Of a stretch of DNA of 64,000 nt, positions 32,408 through 41,924 are shown in pieces. Below the pieces are notes generated by a model that searched no databases, was not told where the DNA came from, and saw only the letters and a program-made list of their open reading frames with translations. Position 1 is the stretch's first letter. Each line of letters starts with the position of its first letter. The stretch comes from Nocardioides flavescens. Its GTDB lineage: Bacteria > Actinomycetota > Actinomycetes > Propionibacteriales > Nocardioidaceae. The stretch covers positions 248,001-312,000 of the forward strand of contig NZ_WUEK01000003.1 of assembly GCF_009823805.1 (NCBI RefSeq), given 5' to 3'. Both the position numbers and the translations under genes were made by a program.

Positions 32408-32510
32408 CGCACGCTAGGCAGGACCGTCGTACGCCGGAACGACCGCGTGCGCGGGCTGCGCCCGGCGGGACGGCGGCGTCGGCGAACGGTCGGTCGGGAG
32501 CGACGAGCGG

Positions 32511-34004
32511 TCAGCCCCGGTCCAACGGCACGACCTCGGGCGTGTGCAGCCGCACCATGAACCGCCGGGTGTGGACGGGCACGCGGTGGCGGGTGACCCG
32601 GGAGACGCCGAGCATCGTGGCGAAGGCGAGCGGCACGCTCCACGCGGCGGGCTGGGCGAGCAGGGTGTCGGTCCAGCCGCCCTCGGTGCCGTCGGCCACC
32701 GCCCACACGACCCCCGCGGCCGAGCCGAGGCCGCCGACGACGAGACCGGCGACGGCGCCGTGGCCGGTCAGGCCGCGCCACCAGATGCCGAGGAGCAGCA
32801 GCGGGCAGAACGTCGAGGCCGCGACCGCGAAGGCGAGCCCCACCGCGCGCGCCACCGACAGGTCGGGAGCGAGCACGGCGGCGGCCAGGGGCACGGCGAC
32901 CGCGACGCTCGCGCCGACCCGGAAGGCGGCGACGCCCGACAGCCCGCCGGCGGAGCGGCCGGTCAGCACGTCCTGGGCGAGCACCCCGGTCACGGCCAGC
33001 GCGAGGCCCGACGAGGTCGACAGGAACGCCGCGAACGCCCCCGCCGTGACCAGGCCGGTCAGCACGTCGCCGAGCGGGCCGTCGACGACGAGCCGCGGCA
33101 GCTCGAGCACGAGTGTGTCGTCCGGGGCGGCGCCGTACGCCCGGCCGAGGACGGCGTAGACCGGCGGCAGCAGGTAGAACGCGCCCAGCAGCCCGAGCAC
33201 CACGAGCGTCGTACGGCGCGCGGCCCGGCCGTCGGGGTTGGTGTAGAAGCGCACGACGACGTGCGGCAGCCCCATCGTGCCGAGGAACGTCGCCAGCACC
33301 AGGGAGTACGTCGTGTAGAGGCCGCGCTCGCCCGCCCCGAGCGGCATCGACCAGCCGTCGCCCACGGCTCCGACACCCGGTGCGCCGTCGCCGCGCCACA
33401 CGACGAGCAGCACGACCGCGGGGAGCAGGAGCGCTGTGAGCTTGAGCCAGTACTGGAACGCCTGCACGAGGGTCACGCTGCGCATGCCGCCCCCGCCCAC
33501 CCCGACCACGACCACGAGGCCGACGACGACGGCACCGACCCAGGCCGGGGCGCCGACGGCGGCGGCGAGCGTCAGCCCCGCACCCTGGAACTGCGGCAGG
33601 AGGTAGAGCCACCCGATCGCGACCACGAGCACCGAGCAGAGCGCGCGGACCCGGCGCGAGTCGAGCCGCGCCTCGGCGAAGTCGGGCAGGGTGTAGGCGC
33701 CGCTGCGACGCAGGGGAGCGGCCACGAGCACGAGCAGGACGAGGTAGCCCGCGGTCCAGCCGACCGGGTACCACAGCATCTGCGCGCCGCTGGTCAGCAC
33801 GAGGGCGGCGACGCCGAGGAACGACGCGGCGGAGAGGTACTCCCCGCCGATCGCGCTGGCGTTGAGCCCCGGGCGCACCGAGCGCGAGGCGACGTAGAAG
33901 TCGCTCGTGGTGCGCGACAGGCGCAGGCCGTAGGAGCCGATGGCCAGCGTCGCCAGACTGACCGCGACGAGCGCCACCAGCCCGGGGACGCCCTGCATGC
34001 TCAC
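32511..34004 (-). CDS. Second cation/acetate symporter-like protein (SSS family)
   Basis: Sodium:solute symporter of 497 residues, paralogous to the first (FYVASRSVRPGLNASAIGG, GEYLSAASFLG, LPHVVVRFYTNPDGRAARRT). GTG start at 34004 overlaps the stop of its small membrane partner, giving the order kinase, response regulator, small partner, symporter, each pair overlapping by four bases. That order suggests the two-component system primarily regulates this transporter. The substrate is probably a short-chain carboxylate, with pyruvate or lactate possible. Confidence 0.87.
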   Translation of the reverse strand: MSMQGVPGLVALVAVSLATLAIGSYGLRLSRTTSDFYVASRSVRPGLNASAIGGEYLSAASFLGVAALVLTSGAQMLWYPVGWTAGYLVLLVLVAAPLRRSGAYTLPDFAEARLDSRRVRALCSVLVVAIGWLYLLPQFQGAGLTLAAAVGAPAWVGAVVVGLVVVVGVGGGGMRSVTLVQAFQYWLKLTALLLPAVVLLVVWRGDGAPGVGAVGDGWSMPLGAGERGLYTTYSLVLATFLGTMGLPHVVVRFYTNPDGRAARRTTLVVLGLLGAFYLLPPVYAVLGRAYGAAPDDTLVLELPRLVVDGPLGDVLTGLVTAGAFAAFLSTSSGLALAVTGVLAQDVLTGRSAGGLSGVAAFRVGASVAVAVPLAAAVLAPDLSVARAVGLAFAVAASTFCPLLLLGIWWRGLTGHGAVAGLVVGGLGSAAGVVWAVADGTEGGWTDTLLAQPAAWSVPLAFATMLGVSRVTRHRVPVHTRRFMVRLHTPEVVPLDRG

Positions 34005-34390
34005 GTCTCGGTGTCCATGTCGGAGTCCATCTGAAGCAGCAGCACGAAGTCGCGCTCGTTGCGCTCGGCGCGACGCACGTAGCGCCAGCCGAGCAGCAAC
34101 AGCCACGGGTGCACGAGTCCGCCGAGCAGCACCCAGGCGAGCGGCAGCCCGAGCAGGCGTACGCCGGCGAGCCCGGGCGCGAGGTGGAACAGCAGCGGCA
34201 GCGAGCCGACGGTCAGCGCCAGCACGGCGAGCACGCGCAGCGCCAGCGCGAGCTGCTCGCGCAGCAGGCTGTCGAGGTAGACGCTGCCGAGCGCGGTCTG
34301 CTCGTCGATGTCGCCGGTGCGGGCGGTCGGGGCGTGGCGCCGGCGGGGTGGGCCGGTGACCCGCACCCGCGGCGGTCGCGGCTCGCTCAC
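34001..34390 (-). CDS. Small membrane protein, DUF485-like symporter partner
   Basis: Protein of 129 residues: a basic proline-rich N-terminus (PRPPRVRVTGPPRRRHAP), two transmembrane helices (about 48-75 and 82-105) and a charged tail ending in DSDMDTET. It fills the place of a DUF485 partner but is divergent in sequence. GTG at 34390 overlaps the response regulator stop. Confidence 0.72.
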   Translation of the reverse strand: MSEPRPPRVRVTGPPRRRHAPTARTGDIDEQTALGSVYLDSLLREQLALALRVLAVLALTVGSLPLLFHLAPGLAGVRLLGLPLAWVLLGGLVHPWLLLLGWRYVRRAERNERDFVLLLQMDSDMDTET

Positions 34391-35109
34391 CGGCCGCGGC
34401 CCAGCAGCTCGCGCAGCTCGCGGGTGTGGCGTCGGCTGACCTGGAGCGGGGCGCCGCCGACCACCACGCTGCAGCGGCCCGCCTCCATCCGCACCTCCTC
34501 GACGTGGCGCAGCGCGACCAGCAGCGAGCGGTGGATGCGCACGAAGCCGGCCTCGGCCCAGTCCTCCTCGAGGGTGGTCAGCGGCACTCGGACGAGGTGG
34601 GAGCCGGTCGGGGTGTGGAGGCGGGCGTAGTCGCCGTGCGCCTCGACGTGGGTGACCTCCGAGCGGGCGACGAAGCGGGTGACGCCGCCGAGCTCGACCG
34701 CGATCTGCACGTCCTCGACCGGCGCCGGCGCGCGCTCCTCGACGACGCCCTCGATGACCCGGCGGACGGCCTCGGCGAGCCGCTCGGCCCGCACCGGCTT
34801 GAGCACGTAGTCGACCGCTCGCAGCTCGAAGGCGTCGACGGCGTGCGCCTCGTGCGCGGTCACGAAGACGACCGGCGGCGGCTGGCGGAAGCGCCCCAGC
34901 ACCTGAGCCAGCTCCAGCCCGGTCAGCCCGGGCATCTGCACGTCGAGGAACACCGCGTCGACCTCGCGCTCCTGCAGGGTCTTGAGGGCCTCGGTCGCCG
35001 AGCCGCAGGCCAGCACCTCGCCGATGCGCTGGTCCTGCTCGAGCAGCCACTGCAGCTCGTCGAGGGCGGGGCGCTCGTCGTCGACGGCGAGCACCCGCAG
35101 GCCGCTCAC
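34387..35109 (-). CDS. LytTR-family response regulator
   Basis: Response regulator of 240 residues. The receiver domain has acidic Asp10/Asp11, phospho-acceptor Asp56 (FLDVQMPG) and the conserved Lys in LKPVRAERL. The LytTR DNA-binding domain spans about 135-235 (THVEAHGDYARLHT, FVRIHRSLLVAL, QVSRRHTREL). LytTR proteins bind direct repeats. GTG at 35109 overlaps the histidine kinase stop. The target is probably the downstream symporter genes. Confidence 0.9.
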   Translation of the reverse strand: MSGLRVLAVDDERPALDELQWLLEQDQRIGEVLACGSATEALKTLQEREVDAVFLDVQMPGLTGLELAQVLGRFRQPPPVVFVTAHEAHAVDAFELRAVDYVLKPVRAERLAEAVRRVIEGVVEERAPAPVEDVQIAVELGGVTRFVARSEVTHVEAHGDYARLHTPTGSHLVRVPLTTLEEDWAEAGFVRIHRSLLVALRHVEEVRMEAGRCSVVVGGAPLQVSRRHTRELRELLGRGR

Positions 35110-36218
35110 GCCTGCACCCCCGGCGCGAACTTCGGCACCCGCACGACCACCCGGGTGCCCGCACCGGGCGCGGTCTCGACCACGAGCCCGTGCCCATCGC
35201 CGTACGCCGCGCGCAGCCGGGCGTCGACGTTGCCGAGCCCGACCGAGTCGAGGCTGGCGTCGCCGGCCAGGGCGCGGCGCACCCGCTCGGGGTCCTCGCC
35301 GGCGCCGTCGTCCTCGACCTCGATCACGGCCTCGCTGCCGCGGTCGTGGGCGGTGATGGTGATCGTGATGGCGCCGCTGGCCCCCTCGAGACCGTGGCGC
35401 ACAGCGTTCTCGACGAGGGGCTGCACGCACAGGAACGGCACCGCCACCCCGAGCACCTCCGGGGCCACCGACAGGCGCACCTGCAGCCGGTCGCCGAAGC
35501 GTGCCTGCTCGAGCAGGAGGTAGCGCTCGATGGAGCGCAGCTCCTCGGCCAGCGTCGTGAACTCGCCGTGGCGGCGGAAGGAGTAGCGCGTGAAGTCCGC
35601 GAACTCCAGCAGCAGCGAGCGCGCGCGGTCGGGGTCGGTGCGCACGAAGCTCGCGATGGCGTTGAGGGAGTTGTAGATGAAGTGCGGGCTGATCTGCGCG
35701 CGCAGGGCCCGCACCTCGGCCTCGGCGCTGCGGGTGCGGGTCGCGTCGAGCTCGGCGAGCTCGAGCTGCCCGCTCACCCACTGCGCGGTCTCGTCGGCGG
35801 CGAGCGCGAGCCCGGCGGTGGGGTAGGGCGCGAACGCCGCGAGCGTGCCGACGATCCGCTCGTCGACGACGAGCGGGCTCAGCACCACGGTGCGCACCGG
35901 GCACCCGGCGACCTCGCACCGCAGCTCGGAGCGCCCCGCGCTGTGGGTGCGCCCGCGCTCGACGGTCGCGGCGACCAGCGGGCGCAACTGCTCCTCGTGG
36001 TGGTCGCCCTCGCCGTCCCAGGCCAGGCTCGACGCGGTGTCGGTCACCGCGAGCGCGGGGGTGCCGAGCAGGGCCCGCAGGTGGCGCACCGAGCGCTGCG
36101 CGCTGGCCGCGGTCAGGCCCTCGCGCAGCGCCGGTGAGGCGAGCGAGGCGGTGTGGAGGGTGCGGAACGTCGCGCGGTCGGCCTCCGAGCCGAGGTGTGT
36201 CCGCCGCCACACGCGCAT
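35106..36218 (-). CDS. LytS-type sensor histidine kinase
   Basis: Kinase of 370 residues: an N-terminal GAF-like region (about 20-150, with Cys101/Cys106 in LRCEVAGCPV), a coiled coil, and the His_kinase domain with phospho-acceptor His179 (RAQISPHFIYNSLN), N-box PLVENAVRHG and G-box VEDDGAGEDP. No membrane span is seen, so it senses a cytoplasmic signal. I choose ATG 36218 over upstream GTGs because AGGG lies seven bases before it. Confidence 0.87.
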   Translation of the reverse strand: MRVWRRTHLGSEADRATFRTLHTASLASPALREGLTAASAQRSVRHLRALLGTPALAVTDTASSLAWDGEGDHHEEQLRPLVAATVERGRTHSAGRSELRCEVAGCPVRTVVLSPLVVDERIVGTLAAFAPYPTAGLALAADETAQWVSGQLELAELDATRTRSAEAEVRALRAQISPHFIYNSLNAIASFVRTDPDRARSLLLEFADFTRYSFRRHGEFTTLAEELRSIERYLLLEQARFGDRLQVRLSVAPEVLGVAVPFLCVQPLVENAVRHGLEGASGAITITITAHDRGSEAVIEVEDDGAGEDPERVRRALAGDASLDSVGLGNVDARLRAAYGDGHGLVVETAPGAGTRVVVRVPKFAPGVQA

Positions 36219-36253
36219 GCGCACACCCTCACACACTCCCCGGTGGCGAGTCC

Positions 36254-36691
36254 TCAGCCGCCGATCGGCGTCCTCGGCAGGGCGACCGTCTCGTTGCGCT
36301 GCTCCCCGCCCTCGACGTACGTCACGCCGAGCCGGGTGAAGACCCGGGTGCCGTCCACCGTGCGCACCCGGTGGAGCGAGAACGTCGCGGGGTAGCGCTC
36401 GACGTCGCCCGCCGCGCAGTCCGGCTCGCAGGTGTTCACGACCCAGGTGCCCGTGCCGCGCGCTTGGTGGGCGGTCCAGGAGGTCCAGTCCCTCACCACC
36501 GCGATCGCGCCGGCGTCGGCGCAGGCGCCGATGACGCGCCGCGGGGTCTGCCGGTAGGCCGTGCAGTTCGCGACGACCTGGGTCTGGCCCTCGACTCCCG
36601 GAGCAGGAGCGGCGGAGGCGGCGTGGGCGGTGGCGGTGAGGGCCAGGGGAGAGGACAGGACGGCGGCCAGGAGGCGGGCGGGCGTGGTCAT
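36254..36691 (-). CDS. Exported protein of unknown function
   Basis: Protein of 145 residues with a signal peptide (MTTPARLLAAVLSSPLALTA) and probable cleavage after THAHA-like AHA near residue 23. The mature part has three cysteines (ANCTAYR, GACADAG, NTCEPDCAAG has two more), suggesting disulfides. ATG 36691 is preferred to a longer frame that reads into the repeat element. No family recognised. Confidence 0.62.
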   Translation of the reverse strand: MTTPARLLAAVLSSPLALTATAHAASAAPAPGVEGQTQVVANCTAYRQTPRRVIGACADAGAIAVVRDWTSWTAHQARGTGTWVVNTCEPDCAAGDVERYPATFSLHRVRTVDGTRVFTRLGVTYVEGGEQRNETVALPRTPIGG

Positions 36692-36734
36692 GCCGGTGGG
36701 ACGCCCGGGCGTCGCGGCTGGTTGTGCTGCCCGG

Positions 36735-36813
36735 GTGGTTTCGAGACGGCCGTAGCCGGCCTCCTCAACCACCGGGGCCGACGGTCGCTGGCGCGCCTCC
36801 TCAACCACCGGGG
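36735..36813. repeat. Modular inverted-repeat element, solo left arm (copy D)
   Basis: GTGGTTTCGAGAC (36735-36747), hairpin GGCCG-TAGC-CGGCC (36748-36761), TCCTCAACCACCGGGG, then a second unit with an imperfect hairpin GGTCGCTGGCGCGCC and the same constant segment. No right arm follows. It lies in front of the nitrate operon. Confidence 0.85.
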
Positions 36814-36816
36814 CCC

Positions 36817-36878
36817 GTGAGGCGGTGAGGTCCGTGAGGCCGTGAGGAGAACGTGCGCGAGACGAGACCTCGTCTCGC
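36817..36878 (+). promoter_or_regulatory. Repeat-rich control region upstream of the nitrate operon
   Basis: Four copies of GTGAGG at 36817, 36825, 36834 and 36842 (spacing 8, 9, 8) are followed by a perfect inverted repeat with arms GCGAGACGAG (36857-36866) and CTCGTCTCGC (36869-36878) separated by two bases. It begins 58 bases before narK. It could be an operator, or a hairpin in the leader; no GlnR-type box (GTnAC-n6-GaAAC) was seen. Confidence 0.5.
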
Positions 36879-36935
36879 TCGCGACGTCACACGGGGTGGA
36901 GAGGGTCGGGTCACCGACGACACCCAGGAGTGGCG

Positions 36936-38450
36936 ATGACCCTGACCTCCGAGCCCGAGCCCGTGACCGATGCGGGTGCACCGCAGGAGCCGGTCCGCAC
37001 GCGCGGGCGGTGGATCGACGACTGGCGGCCCGAGGACCCGGCGTTCTGGGAGGCGACCGGTCAGCGCGTGGCCCGGCGCAACCTCGCCTGGTCGATCTTC
37101 GCCGAGCACCTCGGCTTCTCGGTGTGGCTGATCTGGAGCGTCTCCTCGGCGTTCCTGGTGGCCCAGGGGTTCGCGTTCAGCCCGCAGCAGCTGTTCCTGC
37201 TCGTCGCGCTGCCCAACCTGGTCGGCTCGCTGCTGCGGCTGCCCTACACCTTCGCGGTCCCGCTCTTCGGTGGACGCAACTGGACGATGGTGAGCGCTGC
37301 GCTGCTGCTGGTCCCGACGCTGCTCTTCGCCTACGCCGTGACCCAGCCCGGCACGCCGTACTGGGCGTTCTGCCTGATCGCCGCGACGGCGGGGCTGGGC
37401 GGCGGCAACTTCGCCAGCTCGATGGCCAACATCAACTTCTTCTACCCGGCGGCCAAGAAAGGCGCCGCGCTCGGGCTCAACGCCGCCGGCGGCAACCTCG
37501 GGGTCAGCCTCATCCAGTTCCTGCTGCCGGTCATCGTCGGCGGCGCCGGCGTCTTCGGCATCGTCCAGGCCAGCGACGGCGGCATCCACCTCGAGCGCGC
37601 CGCCTGGGTCTACGCCGGGCTCGCGGTCGTCGCGACCGTGGCGGCGTACTTCTGCATGGACAACCTCACCACCGCCAAGTCCTCGCCCCGTGAGCAGCTG
37701 CAGGTCGTCAAGCACCGCCAGACCTGGGTGATGGCGTTCCTCTACATCGGCACCTTCGGCTCGTTCATCGGCTACTCCGCTGCGATGCCGCTGCTCATCA
37801 AGCTCAACTTCTGGGTCGCCGACCCCGCGCCGCTCGGCACCGGCATCTACTTCGCCTACTTCGCCTTCCTCGGCGCCCTCGTGGGCTCGATGACCCGTCC
37901 GCTCGGCGGCTGGCTGGCCGACAGGTACGGCGGTTCGAAGGTCACGCTCGCGGCGTTCGCCGCGATGATCGCCGGCACCTTGATGGTGCTGTGGACGCTC
38001 ACGCAGCTCACGCCCAACCCCACCGCCAGCGTCGCGATCGCCGAGGACAACCGGTCGTGGTTCCCGTGGTTCCTGGCCTTCTTCCTCTGCGTCTTCGCCG
38101 CGACCGGGATCGGCAACGGCTCGACGTACAAGATGATCCCGGCGATCTGGCGGACGAAGGCGCTGCGCAGCACCGCTGCCGGCACCCCCGAGCGCGAGGC
38201 CGCCCTCGATGCGGCCACCAAGCAGTCCTCGGCCGCGATCGGCGTCATCGGCGCGGTCGGTGCCCTCGGCGGCTTCCTCATCCCGCTGGCCTTCTCCTCC
38301 CCGTGGGTGGACGACCCGCTGTCGGCGACCAAGGGCGCGTTCGTGGTCTTCACCGCCTTCTACGTGGTCTGCGCGGTCGTGACCTGGGCGGTCTTCCTGC
38401 GCCGCCCGCGCACCGTGAGCGCCACGTCGATGGCAGGCGCGGGCATCTGA
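36936..38450 (+). CDS. narK: Nitrate/nitrite transporter (NarK/NasA MFS family)
   Basis: Major facilitator transporter of 504 residues, about 12 helices. The nitrate signature is seen as GLGGGNFASSMANINFFYP and the second motif as GVIGAVGALGGFLIPLAF (the G-rich NS motifs of NarK). ATG 36936 follows AGGAG at five bases. It heads a seven-gene plus-strand run for nitrate assimilation; the reductase gene starts five bases after its stop. Confidence 0.9.
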   Translation: MTLTSEPEPVTDAGAPQEPVRTRGRWIDDWRPEDPAFWEATGQRVARRNLAWSIFAEHLGFSVWLIWSVSSAFLVAQGFAFSPQQLFLLVALPNLVGSLLRLPYTFAVPLFGGRNWTMVSAALLLVPTLLFAYAVTQPGTPYWAFCLIAATAGLGGGNFASSMANINFFYPAAKKGAALGLNAAGGNLGVSLIQFLLPVIVGGAGVFGIVQASDGGIHLERAAWVYAGLAVVATVAAYFCMDNLTTAKSSPREQLQVVKHRQTWVMAFLYIGTFGSFIGYSAAMPLLIKLNFWVADPAPLGTGIYFAYFAFLGALVGSMTRPLGGWLADRYGGSKVTLAAFAAMIAGTLMVLWTLTQLTPNPTASVAIAEDNRSWFPWFLAFFLCVFAATGIGNGSTYKMIPAIWRTKALRSTAAGTPEREAALDAATKQSSAAIGVIGAVGALGGFLIPLAFSSPWVDDPLSATKGAFVVFTAFYVVCAVVTWAVFLRRPRTVSATSMAGAGI

Positions 38451-38454
38451 CCCG

Positions 38455-40532
<2,078 letters not shown>

Positions 40533-40536
<4 letters not shown>

Positions 40537-41924
40537 GCGCCGGGGAGAGGACGGTCGTCGTCGGCGCCGGGATGGCCGCGACCCGGCTGGTCGAGGCGCT
40601 CGTCGCACGCGACACCGGACCGGTGACGCTGGTCGGCGAGGAGCGCCACGCGCCGTACAACCGGATCCTGCTGTCGGCGGTGCTCGAGGGCACCCACAGC
40701 CGCGCGGCGATCGGGCTGGGCCTGCCGGACGGCGTCGACGCCCGCCTCGGCACCCGGGTGGCCGAGGTCGACCGGTCGGAGCGCGAGCTCGTGCTGGTCG
40801 ACGGCGAGCGGATCGGCTACGACCGCCTGGTGCTCGCCACCGGCAGCATCCCGAGCCTGCCGCCGGTGCGCGGGCTCGTCGGCCTCGACGGCACCCTGCA
40901 CCCCTCGGTGCACACGCTGCGCTCGCTCGACGACTGCGACCGTCTCGATGCTGCCGTGCCGCACGCGCGCCGCGCGGTCGTCGTCGGCGGTGGGCTCCTC
41001 GGCCTCCAGGTCGCCCGGGCGCTGAGCATCCGTGGTCTCGACGTCGAGGTGGTCGAGGGCGGGGAGCACCTCATGCGCGGCCAGGTCGGCCCGCGGGCCG
41101 GCTCGGTGCTGGCCCGCGACCTCACCCGGCTCGGCTCGGCCGTCTACACCGGGGCCCGGCTGATCAAGCTCACCGAGGCGGGCCTCGTGCTCGACAACGG
41201 CGCCGTGCTCGCCGACGTCGACCTCGTGGTCCTCGCCGCCGGCGCCCGACCCGCCGCCGCACTGGCGCGCCGTGCCGGGCTGGCCGTGCGGCGGGGGGTC
41301 CTCGTCGACGACACCCTCACCACCAGCGACCCCGCGATCCACGCGATCGGCGACTGCGCCGAGCACGCCGGGCGCACCCACGGCACCGTCGGTCCCGCCT
41401 GGGAGCAGGCCGAGGTGCTCGCCTCGCGGATCGCCGGCGCCGACCCGACGTACGACGGCAGCCGGTTCGTCGCCCGGCTGCGCGCCACCGGGCTCGACGT
41501 GGCGGTGCTGGGGGACCGCGACGCCGAGGGCGAGGTCGTCGAGGTGACCAACCCGGTCGTCGGCTCCCACCGCCGCCTGATGGTGCGCGAGGGCCGCATC
41601 GTCGCCGCCACCCTGGTCGGCGACCTGTCGCGCATCGGCCTGATCACCCAGCACTTCGACCGCGGCACCGTCCTCGGCCCCCACGAGCCGGCCGCGCTGC
41701 TCACCCCCGACCGACCCGGCGCGCCGGTGGTGCTGCCCGACACCGCCGAGGTGTGCGCCTGCGCGGGCGTCACCGCCGGCGCGGTCCGCGCGTGTGCGTC
41801 GTTCGACGAGGCCCGCGCCACCACCCGCGCCACCACCGGCTGCGGCGGCTGCTCCGCCGCCGTCCGCGCCCTGCTCTCGACCCGCACCAGCACCGGCCCC
41901 ACCCTGGAGAGGACCCACCCATGA
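40533..41924 (+). CDS. FAD-dependent NAD(P)H oxidoreductase with BFD-like [2Fe-2S] domain
   Basis: Protein of 463 residues related to the N-terminal half of NirB. FAD motif VVVGAGMAATRLVE, NAD(P) motif VVVGGGLLGLQVA and FAD motif IHAIGDCAEH are followed by a C-terminal BFD-like domain with four cysteines (EVCACAGVT and TTGCGGCSA). Placed between nasA and nirB with 4-bp overlaps at both ends, it is the likely electron donor for the nitrate reductase, comparable to NasB/NasC flavoproteins. Confidence 0.86.
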
